Of a DNA stretch of 20,153 bases, positions 1 to 7,648 are shown in pieces; position 1 is the first letter of the stretch; each line of letters starts with the position of its first letter. The stretch is taken from assembly GCF_000003605.2 (NCBI RefSeq), contig NW_003152254.1, forward strand, positions 519,949 through 540,101. The letters run 5' to 3'. The notes beneath the pieces are model-generated. The model was not told where the DNA came from. It ran no database searches and saw only the letters and a list, made by a program, of their open reading frames with translations. The DNA is from Saccoglossus kowalevskii (lineage: Eukaryota > Hemichordata > Enteropneusta > Harrimaniidae). A program made the translations under genes and the position numbers.

Positions 1-471
1 ACATATATTGATCCAATTTTTAAATTACAAAAAAAGTTTGTCAGATTAATTTCTTTCTCTCATTTTCGAGCAAGTACCACACCACTTTTCCTGCAATTTG
101 GCATTCTTGATGTGTATAAATTATGTAAGTACAATACATGTTTATTTGCATACGATTTGAAAAATGGCCGCCATGCACACTCTCTGGATCATTACGCCTA
201 ATCAATATCACATCCATACCATACATGATCAGTAACCTCTGAGAAACTTGCCACACCACAAATTAATTTAAGTTCAACTAAGAAAAGTCTGACATTTTCT
301 CTTGTAAAACATTGGAATGAGCTCCCGACTTCGTTAAAAACATTAACTTTACGAAACTCGTTCAAAACGGCATTAACAAATATCTTTCAACTAATGTATA
401 AATACTTGCATTATTGCAGTATATGTATTAGTGTTGTCTATTTTTGTTTTCTTCATTATTATTATTTATGA
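1..471 (+). pseudogene. reverse transcriptase C-terminal region, decayed
   Basis: Frame 1 from base 1 reads FKLQKKFVRLI, then TTPLFLQFGILDVYKL, and after two stops SLTFSLVKHWNELPTSLK followed by RNSFKTAL. This order is the standard C-terminal signature of LINE reverse transcriptases, downstream of the catalytic palm: a thumb 'LQKKAVR' helix, then 'PLF..L.IL.....Y', then 'G...WN.LP...K...S...FK..L'. The frame is interrupted by TAA at 199-201 and TGA at 226-228, and the natural end is TGA at 469-471. The TGA at 226 lies where relatives usually have arginine, so a CGA-to-TGA change is likely; that is inference. No catalytic domain is in the window. The copy is dead. Because both stops are in one frame with no indel, decay seems moderate. 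Confidence 0.82.
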
Positions 472-587
472 GAGTTTGTAGTCTCTTTATTTATTTATTT
501 ATTTATTTATTTTTAACTTAACAATATAATTTGTATTGTGTATCACTATTCACAACAACGTATGTTTTAACAGTTGAGTATGGTTTT

Positions 588-707
588 GGGGCCAGGGACT
601 AGATTAGTTCTGCTAGAACAACCTCTCTGGTCCCCACCAGAAATAATATATATATTTAATATTCATTCAGATAAAGTTCCCTGTACAGTTGTCTCTTTTT
701 TCTGGTG
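588..707 (+). other. two 3'UTR hairpins of the LINE
   Basis: Stem 1 pairs GGGGCCAG-type sequence at 588-598 with CTCTCTGG-T-CCCC at 624-635, leaving one bulged T. Stem 2 pairs CACCAGAAA (635-643) with TTTCTGGTG (699-707). The loop of stem 1 contains ACTAGATTAG. The same two-stem plan with different stem sequences recurs at 10411-10530 and 14819-14994. This suggests a conserved RNA fold recognised by the element's reverse transcriptase. The pairing is seen in the sequence; the role is inferred. Confidence 0.6.
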
Positions 708-742
708 AAATAAATCTATTCTAATTCTAATTCTAATTCTAA

Positions 743-803
743 AATAGGCATATTTAAGGCAACAAGACAAATCAACAGCAGTATCACAGTTTTTGCCCTG
801 ACT
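743..803 (-). pseudogene. signal-peptide exon relic of the small peptide family
   Basis: Read on the minus strand from about 800, this stretch encodes AKTVILLLICLVALNM. It aligns with the N-terminal AETLMLLLLCLVVMV of the intact precursor at 9497-9682 and with AKTRMLLLICLVALTM at about 7086. A TCTAG acceptor-like site precedes it, as in the intact copy. The position of the start codon reads AGG instead of ATG, and the rest of the coding part is missing because the LINE tail starts at 742. The flank at 804-900 resembles 9690-9760. This is therefore a third, dead paralogue cut by a retrotransposon. Homology is judged by eye over about 20 codons. Confidence 0.6.
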
Positions 804-1440
804 AGAACCAGTTCTTGATGAAAAAACAAACACAGAATATGTTAAAATATAATACAAATTATTTAAAGGTACGTAATTGGACATGTCAAGATGGGGTGAC
901 ACATTTATTATAATACATCTATCATATCAATCATAAAAGACGAGTCGGAACAATTTGTGAATAGTACATCCTTGCAAAGTGGAATGTTTCTGTAATTATT
1001 TTTTTTAATCAGGTGAATTTATGATTGTTATGGTTAGAATATTGTAAACAATCACGAGGCCTGATAGATGATGTTTCAGCCCAAACATACATGTAGCAGG
1101 TGCATTATGGGTACAATTTTGAAAGTATCATGTCACAAACGAATTATAATGCCAATTTCTGTGTATATCAAAAACATTCATCACTCATCACCTTAAGGGG
1201 CCCAGTTAATTCCCTTGAGATAATGAGAGCACAGTGTATGAATTTAAAAATAAATTAGTTTATCACTCTATGTTTATATAAACAATGTTCAGCTCCAATA
1301 GTTCAACATGTCAAAATTGTCAAAATTTATATTACAATAATAAACCAAACTGTCGTATGTATATACTTTCAAACAGTTTGTCTACCAATGATGAGTGCAA
1401 CACAGCCATGCTACTGGAAACTCGTAGCGTGTAAAACTAC
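804..1440. other. non-coding flank of a decayed array copy
   Basis: No credible coding frame is seen. The first ~120 bases (TTAAAATATAA and what follows) resemble the upstream flank of the peptide gene at 9690-9850, consistent with an old shared duplication. The part from about 1330 to 1440 resembles 5270-5400 and 15660-15790. Confidence 0.4.
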
Positions 1441-1441
1441 T

Positions 1442-1600
1442 TTAAAACACACACTTTGTTGGTAGCATGTATGACTTTTTCCTCTTCTGCACTTCTGTAA
1501 GAGGCCAAATGATGTAAATCAAACCAACCAAATTTAACAAAGTAGTCAGAACGACTGGTTTTAATATAAACTGTATTTTGTCAGTTATTATTCCACAAAA
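1442..1600 (-). pseudogene. exon relic, array copy 1
   Basis: The minus strand reads a hydrophobic stretch KPVVLTTLLNLVGLIYIIW, followed by a basic tail and a stop at 1442-1444. The bases coding KPVVLTTLL match those coding KSIILAALL in the exon near 18340, so the two share an ancestral signal-peptide exon. The tail, from ACAGAAGTG onwards, matches 5330-5410 and 15700-15790 on the minus strand. A frame starting at 1672 runs through what should be intron in related copies (donor position at about 1660), so the upstream residues are probably not translated. No AATAAA follows closely. I regard it as a broken copy, with no function assigned. Confidence 0.4.
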
Positions 1601-2110
1601 CGTGGAGCAACGGTAATAAGCAAAACATAATACAAAATTATAACTGAAACAGATGTCTACTAACATTTTCATAGTAGTATGCTAACCACACTGGAATACT
1701 GTTTAAATGTAAGCTTTTTATATCAACATACGAGATGTTCGTATTTTAGTAGTTCAGCAATTCTGCCGTGTCAGTACACATTTATAATAAGAACACATAA
1801 CTCATATAATATAGTCAGTAACTAAAATTTGGAAACTAAACGTTGTTACATTTAAAACCCCTTGTTTCCCAACAAGTTAAACAGAAAAAAACTTGTATTC
1901 ATAACTATATTTTAATTCAAGAACAAAATGACTTTGTAAATTATTCATTTCAATAGTGCATTGGTGGCTGATGGAATATTTTAGCCCGAGTGGTTTTATA
2001 CCAGCATAATTAAATTGGAGACAAATAAAACAGCGCATAAGATTGTTAGCTTGCAATTTACATGTTTGCAAAACATAGAAACACAGTATGATTGAAATGT
2101 ACATTTTCAT
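1600..2110 (-). repeat. array unit 1 (promoter/5' exon-like segment)
   Basis: First of eight related segments. Shared landmarks on the plus strand are a TAACTGAAACAGATGTCTAC stretch, 'GATAACC.CACTGG', a TCATGA-centred near-palindrome (degraded here to ACATACGAGATGT at about 1725), TGCCGTGTCA, ATTTATAA (1780-1787), and ATACCAGCATAATTAAATTG near 2000. The donor sequence has changed from GTAAGTAG to GTTAGTAG here. Read on the minus strand the order is AT-rich upstream part, TATAAA, exon 1, donor. Promoter function is inferred from conservation and from the exons that follow. Confidence 0.6.
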
Positions 2111-2116
2111 GTGTGG

Positions 2117-2188
2117 GATATAGCACGACTACCTCGGCGAAGGCGAAGGTCGATATTATAGCTATCGTCGAGGTAGTCGTGCTATATC
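2117..2188. repeat. 24-bp-stem inverted repeat
   Basis: The arm gatatagcacgactacctcg at 2117-2136 is matched exactly by its reverse complement at 2169-2188. The pairing extends four more positions inward (one G.U, then CGA/TCG), giving a 24-bp stem around a ~24-base centre. It sits just beyond the end of array unit 1. It could be a miniature palindromic element or a hairpin of functional RNA. Its arms are richer in CpG than the surroundings. I see no second copy in the window. Confidence 0.75.
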
Positions 2189-2587
2189 TAACATACACAC
2201 CGAACGATGAGTTGCAGGGAAACACCCCTTATTATATAATGAAATAACCCCAAATCAATTGTATTCTTATTGTTTGCAATTTACATAGAATCGTTATATA
2301 CATGTGGGACAAATAATTCAGATTTCAATCAATCAGTTTGATTGAAATATACCCTAGGTGATTCTAAATGTGATGTGATTCGCCAAACACGCTATCGAGG
2401 GGTATAAATAAGGAGCCCATGAAGCATGTTCTTTTTTTTGGTATTGTTAAGGACAATGAGTTACCCTGTGTTCAGTGAGAACGAGTTGATCGGAAAACGT
2501 TGATTTGCAAGAGTTGCATGTTCCTAAGATACATGATATCGCGCTCATTGATTATAATTAATAATAACAAACACCGTTTATTGTTTT
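2189..2587. other. non-coding region upstream of recombinase relic, with TATA-like box
   Basis: No coding frame is convincing. GGTATAAATAAGG (TATAAATA at 2403-2410) on the plus strand is a good TATA-box match about 180 bases before the first recombinase-like codons. It could be the old promoter of that gene; this is inference. Confidence 0.3.
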
Positions 2588-3455
2588 ATGAAAGATATAC
2601 CAAAAACATATGGGCACTACATGCATTCTGACGAACACGTGAAAATCCTGCAAAGTCTCGATGTAATGGATATAAAAGATGTGGCTTATTGGTTGACTAA
2701 ATTTATTTTAGAGGTGAGAAATGTAAACGGAAATTGCTACCCTCCAAAACATTACTTTTGCTGGTTATGAGATTACATGTGCTATGAACGCCAACAACGT
2801 ATTAAATTCCTAACCGATGTCGAATTTGAAAGTTTCCGGCAAGTGTTAGATTCCGAAATGAAACTATTATCTCGTACTACTACGAACAATTTTATTTTTA
2901 AATGGAACTAACTTTGCTTTAAGAAGTGCTATCGAGCATCGCTCATTGCGTTTCAACAATCCTCAAATAACATTGTTTGGACCACCTGTTGAAAAGGCAT
3001 ATTTAAAGTATGTAGAAGACGTTTATAAAACTAACCAAGATGGGCTCATACATCGCAGAGTTCGTCGCAAGGAAGTGAAGCAAACATTATTAATATGGTG
3101 CGCTGCCACGATAGGCTTTATAGGTACGTGTCGCTGAGCCGGAAAGAGGGAAACTTAAAGGGATTGTATTTTCAGCCCCTCCGAAAATACGGAGAGTCGT
3201 TCCAAATCTGGTTCAGCAAACAACCACAACTCAATGAAACTGGTTGTACCGGAGTTATTTAAAGCAGCGGGGATAGATAGGAATTTTACCAACCAGTTTA
3301 CGAGCTAAATCAGCTACTACTCTGTATGAAAGCGGTATTAACAGCTCATAATGGAACGTACAGGACATTCATACAGGTGTGGATCGTGGTGTCGTACTTA
3401 GCAGAGCAGCCGCTTCACTGCGATCTTTCGAAAGTAGCCCTCAAAGACCCGTTGG
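2588..3455 (+). pseudogene. Crypton-type tyrosine recombinase (DUF3504) relic
   Basis: Successive fragments in shifting plus-strand frames follow the order of the DUF3504 domain found in Crypton transposons and in ZMYM/QRICH1-like host genes. They are DVAYWLTKFILEVRN with YPP (2666-2750), FESFRQVLDSEMK (2829-2867), IEHRSLRF then EKAYLKYVEDVYKTN and GLIHRRVRRKEV (about 2928-3080), LYFQPLRKYG with IWFSKQP (3147-3222), ELFKAAGI plus NFTNQ (about 3250-3296), LRAKSATTLYESGI (about 3298-3340), and IMERTGHSY (about 3349-3375). LRA and RTGH correspond to the catalytic arginine and histidine boxes of the R-H-R-Y family. Breaks are the in-frame TGA at 2768-2770, a stop at 2909-2911 with a frame change, and at least three further frame changes. 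The nucleophilic tyrosine region is not recognisable. The gene is dead. Its end runs directly into the minisatellite. Confidence 0.82.
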
Positions 3456-4996
3456 ATTCGTGAGACCCGAGTTTGATTACCTAAAGTGAGGCCCGAGTTT
3501 GATTATTTAAAGTGAGGCCCGAGTTTGATTACCTAAATTGAGTCCCGAGTTTGATTATCTAAAGTGAGACCCGAGTTTGATTACCTAAAGTAAGACATAA
3601 GTTTGATTATCTAAAGTGAGAGCCGAGTTTGATTACCTAAAGTGAGACCCGATTTTGATTACCTAAAGTGAGAGACGAGTTTGATTATTTAAGTGAGACC
3701 CAAGTTTGATTACCTAAGTGAGGCCCGAGTTTGATTACCTAAATTGAGAACCGAGTTTGATTACCTAAAGTGAGACCCGAGTTTGAGTATCTAAATTGAG
3801 ATACGAGTTTGATTATCTAAAGTGAGACACGAGTTTGATTATTTAAAGTGAGACCATAGTTTGATTACCTAAAGTGAGACCCAAGTTTGATTATCTAAAG
3901 TGAGACACAAGTTTGATTACCTAAAGTGAGACCCGAGTTTGATTACTTAAAGTGAGACCCGATTTTGATTACCTAAATTGAGACCCAAGTTTGATTACCT
4001 AAAGTGAGACCCGAGTTTGATTACCTAAATGAGACACGAGTTTGATTACCTAAAGTGTGACACGAGTTTGATTATCTAAATTGAGACACGAGTTTGATTA
4101 TCTAAAGTGAGACACGAGTTTGATTACATAAAGTGAGACCTGAGTTTGATTACCAAAGTGAGACACGAGTTTGATTACCTAAAGTGAGGCCCGAGTTTGA
4201 TTATGTAAAGTGAGACCCGAGTTTGATTACCTAAATTGAGACCCGAGTTTGATTACCTAAAGTAAGACCAGAGTTTGATTACCTAAAGTGGGGCCCGAGT
4301 TTGACTACATAACGTGAGACCCGAGTTTGATTATCTAAAGTGAGACCCGAGTTTGATTATCTAAAGTGAGACCCGAGTTTGATTATCTAAAGTGATACCC
4401 GAGTTTGATTACTTAAAGTGAGACCCGAGTTTGATTACCTAAATTGAGACCCGAGTTTGATTACATAAAGTGAGACCCGAGTTTGATTACCTAAAGTGAG
4501 ACAAGAGTTTGATTACCTAAAGTGAGACCCGAGTTTGATTACCTAAAGTGAGACCCGAGTTTGACTACCTAAAGTGAGACACGAGTTTGATTACCTAAAG
4601 TGAGACCTGAGTTTGATTACCAAAGTGAGACACGAGTTTGATTACCTAAAGTGAGGCCCGAGTTTGATTATGTAAAGTGAGACCCGAGTTTGATTACCTA
4701 AATTGAGACCCGAGTTTGATTACCTAAAGTAAGACCAGAGTTTGATTACCTGGAGTGGGGCCCGAGTTCGACTACCTAAAGTGAGACCCGAGTTTGATTA
4801 TCTAAAGTGAGACCCGAGTTTGATTATCTAAAGTGATACCCAAGTTTGATTACTTAAAGTGAGACCCGAGTTTGATTACCTAACGTGAGACCCGAGTTTG
4901 ATTACCTAAATTGAGACCCGAGTTTGATTACCTAAAGTGAGACCCGAGTTTGATTACCTAAAGTGAGACACGAGTTTGATTACCTAAAGTGAGACT
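3456..4996. repeat. 26-bp minisatellite, about 59 units, with ~467-bp higher-order repeat
   Basis: The array is built from a 26-bp unit with the core gacccgagtttgatta, followed by CCTAAAGTGA or TCTAAAGTGA. About 1540 bp gives roughly 59 units. Variants include TTATCTAAA, AAATTGAG, GACACGAG, GAGGCCCG and single-base deletions. A distinctive run of variants starting at 4135 (GACCTGAG, then TTACCAAAG, then GAGGCCCG, TTATGTAAAG, AAGACCAGAG and GTGGGGCCCG) recurs at 4602 in the same order, a shift of 467 bp, about 18 units. Later the shift is 441, so one unit was lost in the second copy. All three plus-strand frames of the unit contain stops, so it is non-coding. The array starts inside the tail of the recombinase relic, where GACCCGTTGGATTCGTGA looks like a degenerate first unit. 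Confidence 0.95.
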
Positions 4997-5560
4997 ATTC
5001 ACTCTGATAATGCTAAAACAATCTTGCTCGCTTACTAATAATTCTTATTGTTTTTAAAAGTGAACGCGTATTCTTAGAACTAGAAAACGGGGAATAATGA
5101 AAGAGTGCTTTCGTAGTAAACAGCAAGAAACCCACTAAACTGGTACTGTTTGGAACAAGGATTTTTTTCTAGTAGATTCAGAAAAAAAAGTCTGACATTG
5201 AGGCTTTGGAAGCTTTTAGTACCATAACAACTAGCAAAAAAAGCAGTATGACAAATTTAAACAAATCCGTGTTTATACTTTTAACAGTTGTCTACCTGTG
5301 CCGAGTTTCATGGAACAGAGCTGGATGTCGGAATCCCCGCGGTGTGTGAATAATTGCACGTACTGTTGTTGGGAGCGTGTGGTCTTTCCACTTCTGTGAC
5401 TGGTTGAATGTTATTAGCTGCATATGACCAAACGTGGGGCAAATGTAATTAAGCACAAATTGATGAAAAATTATAACTGAAACTTACTTCACAAAAGCTT
5501 GACAAATTCAGTTGTGTTGTGTAGTTTGATAACCGCACTGTGACCTTCATAGTATGTATT
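4997..5560. repeat. segmental duplicate, copy A (partner 15375-15900)
   Basis: From CTTACTAATAATTCTTA, through CGCGTATTCTTAGAACTAGA and ACTGGTACTGTTTGGAAC, to the array unit at about 5560, this segment matches 15375-15900 in the same order and orientation with clear but imperfect identity. The matching exon relic and intron of array unit 2 lie within it. In copy A the left edge abuts the minisatellite. In copy B that block is absent, so the recombinase and minisatellite block probably lies at a duplication or insertion boundary. Confidence 0.75.
5292..5423 (-). pseudogene. exon relic following array unit 2
   Basis: After the acceptor-like ATATGCAG at 5418-5425 the minus strand continues CTAATAAC, shared exactly with the exon at 19083-19090. 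It then runs through ACAGAAGTGGAAAGACC, which matches the copy-1 relic (about 1480) and 15700-15790. Two frames are open for about 40 codons, but neither encodes a recognisable domain or a signal peptide. One starts MQLITFNQSQKWKDH and ends at TAG 5292-5294. Because related copies have different frames open, I regard this as non-functional or untranslated exon sequence. The 70-bp intron between 5418 and 5487 (GTAAGT...CAG) is plausible. Confidence 0.35.
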
Positions 5561-6235
5561 ACTATCTTTTATATTGTGCCTCTCTCTGCAGACAACACAA
5601 TACCCTCGTCTTAACACTCACATAACCAAGCACCTAATGCACAAAGTTACCCATTTTGTCAATGTTTTTCTCGCAGTGAACCTGAAATTGTATCGCATTG
5701 AGACACACACTGTACCTTTCTATAAGCTGCTAAGTCTAGTTGCATATTGAATCTCATTTTTCTCTCACAGTGGCAATTGCGATGTGACCTTAACAGTGGT
5801 GGCTCGCACTGTGAGTGTCAACATGAATGCCTCTATGAGAGATGTGTTGAGTTTCACATCGGAAGCTACTTTGACACAACTTGTAGCGATTACCTAACAT
5901 ATTAGTTTTCTATAGTCTGATAATCGCACTGGGAGTATCGACTTTAATATCATGTATACTGTTTATATTTACATATTCATGAGATATGTGTACAGCAGCT
6001 TTTGCCGAGTCACTGCTTATTTATAACAATATATAAATCATAATTGATAGTTACTAAAATATAGAATAATAATCTGTATTACGATTGGCAAACAGTGTTT
6101 GGCAACAATTACTGTATTTCATAGACGAAATAGCTTTTTGAATTTTGATATAATGTACTAGTTTCCAGTGTTTTTGTATCAGCATTATTTAATGTTAAGA
6201 CAAATAAAAATTTAAATTTAAACTGTGGTAAAATG
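5418..6235 (-). repeat. array unit 2, split by ~300 bp
   Basis: The segment carries the family landmarks: a donor-like GTAAGTTT (about 5480-5487, minus), GATAACCGCACTG near 5530, a second GATAATCGCACTGGGAG near 5920, the near-palindrome acatattcatgagatatgtg at 5971-5990, TGCCGAGTCAC, ATTTATAA at 6019-6026, TCCAGTGTTTTTGTATCAGC near 6160, and GACAAATAAAAAT near 6200. The interval of about 5580-5890 between the two 'GATAA.CGCACTG' motifs includes the 59-bp conserved block and has matching sequence near 19800-19910. Confidence 0.6.
5801..5859. repeat. 59-bp ultra-similar block, copy 1
   Basis: This block is identical to 19845-19903 except at 3 of 59 positions, while sequence on either side diverges strongly. 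On the plus strand one frame reads SHCECQHECLYERCVEFH, against SHCKCQHECLYDRCVEFH at the other copy. Position 5811 starts GTGAGT, and the other copy has GTAAGT at the same place; both are good splice donors. It may be a coding or regulatory segment under constraint, or a recent conversion tract. Confidence 0.55.
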
Positions 6236-6586
6236 TGTCATGTGTTTTGCTGACAGTAGTCATTTTTAGCTGTAACGATATCAATGTGACTCACCCTGTG
6301 ATACTGAGGTTGTCCTTAATAATGACTGTGAACTTCAGTGTATTACTTTTTGTAATCGTCATAGGGAACTAGTCTGAATCCCTCAAACTACATTTATAGT
6401 GACTCTCACGGTATCTAACAATGTGACCCTCAATGTGTTTTATAGTGGTCCTCATATCAATCCTGACTATGTGTTATTGTGACAGAGTCTGTGTCCTTTG
6501 TAGTATGATAATTCTCTTTTCCTAATATATAAGGATTTCAGAATTATGAATACCTTGTCAGTTTCAATAAATTAAGTAAGTAATTA
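6236..6586. other. degenerate GTGAC/CACTGTGACC-rich non-coding stretch
   Basis: No coding frame stands out. Repeated short motifs (GTGACTCACCCTGTGA, GTGACCCTCAATGTG, GACTCTCAC) give a degenerate minisatellite texture, shared with 16880-17190 and 19675-19790. Confidence 0.35.
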
Positions 6587-6769
6587 GAACTTTGATACAA
6601 CAACATACTCCTGCCCAGGCAACATATCTATATCGATTTTATCCAAATGTGCAACTATGCGATGTGCTTCTTTTACCATGAGTTTAACTGGCGGCCAATC
6701 CGCCACTTTTTTTTTTAAATAAGCCAATATTGTTGCAGATTTTTTAGTTGGTGACAAAGCATCATAATA
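6587..6769 (-). CDS. 61-codon open frame without a start, possible exon fragment
   Basis: The minus strand is open from just after TAA (6770-6772) to TAA at 6584-6586. It reads SPTKKSATILAYLKKKVADW, then PPVKLMVKEAHRIVAHLDK, then IDIDMLPGQEYVVVSKF. The composition (mixed charged and hydrophobic, helix-like KLMVKEAHRIVAHLDKI) looks like real protein rather than random AT-rich sequence. There is no initial methionine and no good acceptor with a pyrimidine tract near its 5' end; an A10 run lies inside the frame. I do not recognise the family. It could be a captured exon, a fragment of a transposon gene or chance. Its neighbour downstream on the same strand is an array unit and its neighbour upstream a peptide-gene relic. 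Confidence 0.35.
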
Positions 6770-6887
6770 TTAAAAAATACGGATATACATAATACATTAA
6801 TCGGTGTTTTTAGTCACTGTCAGCAAAATTGAAATCAAGATTGAAAAATATAGAAACTCGTTGTTTATTATACAGAATTTATTTATT

Positions 6888-7086
6888 CCAATTAACCACA
6901 ATTACGGGGAGTAGTACACGTATTTCACTTTTCGATGTATCTTCTGCCGTTACCTTCTTTGCTTGTTGTTCCTTGCCAAGTTGAATATCAGACAGCAATT
7001 TAGCTGAGAATGGCCCGACCTTCACTCAAGCAAACCATGGTTAAAGCAACCAGACAAATCAAAAGCAGCATTCGAGTTTTAGCTAT
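6888..7086 (-). pseudogene. paralogue of the 9497-9682 peptide precursor, broken
   Basis: Starting at 7086 the minus strand encodes AKTRMLLLICLVALTM, matching the signal peptide of the intact precursor. After a stop and a frame change it reads SDIQLGKEQQAKK, matching NSIQLDNEQKAKA in the intact copy. The start codon position is ATA instead of ATG. The region that should hold the dibasic site and the two-cysteine peptide is degraded beyond recognition. Two overlapping AATAAA signals remain at 6878-6887, equivalent to the signal at 9479-9484. The acceptor side (CCAGCTCTAAAC) is also damaged. This is a dead duplicate that still shows the family's single coding-exon layout. Confidence 0.75.
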
Positions 7087-7116
7087 GTTTAGAGCTGGAA
7101 GAACAAACAGAATATT

Positions 7117-7138
7117 TATATATATATATATATATATA
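7117..7138. repeat. TA dinucleotide microsatellite
   Basis: About eleven TA repeats are found in the presumed intron or upstream part of the broken peptide gene. Confidence 0.85.
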
Positions 7139-7164
7139 ATCTCGCCGTTATAAACTGTAACTGT

Positions 7165-7610
7165 TATAATCAGGCAGTTTCAGAAAGAAGTTTTTTTCTC
7201 AAAATGAACGTGCTTTAGAGTCATGAGATTTGTGTATTTTCGTAACATAGCGGTTTTGCCGTACCACTAACCATTTATAATAATAAATTTGATAGTTAGT
7301 TACCAAACTATAAAAACAATCTTTATTACGTTTGGTAAGCATAGTTTTTAGCAATGTACCGAAGGAAAATCCTATTGTACGTATCTGTTTTCTAATTTAT
7401 AAACACAAAGACTTTGTGAATTGTCATTTCAATATTACATTGAATATCTGTAATACAATCGTCTATTCTCCAAGAGTTATTATACAAGCGTAATTAAATG
7501 TAGATACAAATAAAACAGTAACTAAAATTACTATCATGCAATTTACTTAAAAAACACATAGTATTAGAGAATATATATTTTTTTTATATTCACTTATACT
7601 TTTATTTATA
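7165..7610 (-). repeat. array unit 3
   Basis: Landmarks are CAGTTTCAGAAAGAAG (7173, as at 16563), TCATGAGATTTGTGTATTTTCG (7221), TTTTGCCGTACCACTAACC, ATTTATAA (7273-7280), TTTTCTAATTTATAAACA (7389), TTATACAAGCGTAATTAAAT (7480) and GATACAAATAAAACAG (7503). Read on the minus strand it lies directly downstream of the candidate exon at 7649-7846 and upstream of the pseudogene at 6888-7086. Confidence 0.6.
7601..7606 (-). terminator. poly(A) signal AATAAA
   Basis: The minus-strand AATAAA lies about 43 bases beyond the stop of the frame at 7649-7846 and is followed by an AT-rich stretch. Confidence 0.4.
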
Positions 7611-7648
7611 AACAGGAACAGTTATGAAGTCAACACATGCCCTCAGTG

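Larger units (their letters stand above)
1..742 (+). mobile_element. 5'-truncated LINE (non-LTR retrotransposon) 3' end
   Basis: The left edge of the window is the tail of a LINE in plus orientation. It holds the decayed C-terminal part of a reverse transcriptase frame (1-471), a short TTTA-repeat tract (about 485-512), a 3' untranslated part with two hairpins (588-707), and a simple tail of about four ATTCTA units (about 714-741). Short tandem 3' tails of the ATTCT type are characteristic of the CR1/L2 group of LINEs. The clade assignment is inferred from the tail and the C-terminal motif only. The element continues to the left of the window. Its tail abuts a relic of a minus-strand peptide gene at 743, so the insertion appears to have truncated that copy. 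Two further tails of the same architecture lie near 10240-10556 and 14800-15026. Confidence 0.8.

Noticed and set aside
3456..4996. CRISPR-like array
   Set aside because: Units are contiguous 26-bp tandem copies without unique spacers, in eukaryotic DNA; this is a minisatellite.
2000..6205. AATAAA on the plus strand in array units 1-3 as poly(A) signals of plus-strand genes
   Set aside because: Units 4, 6 and 7 lack it at the same place, and no plus-strand coding frame precedes it.
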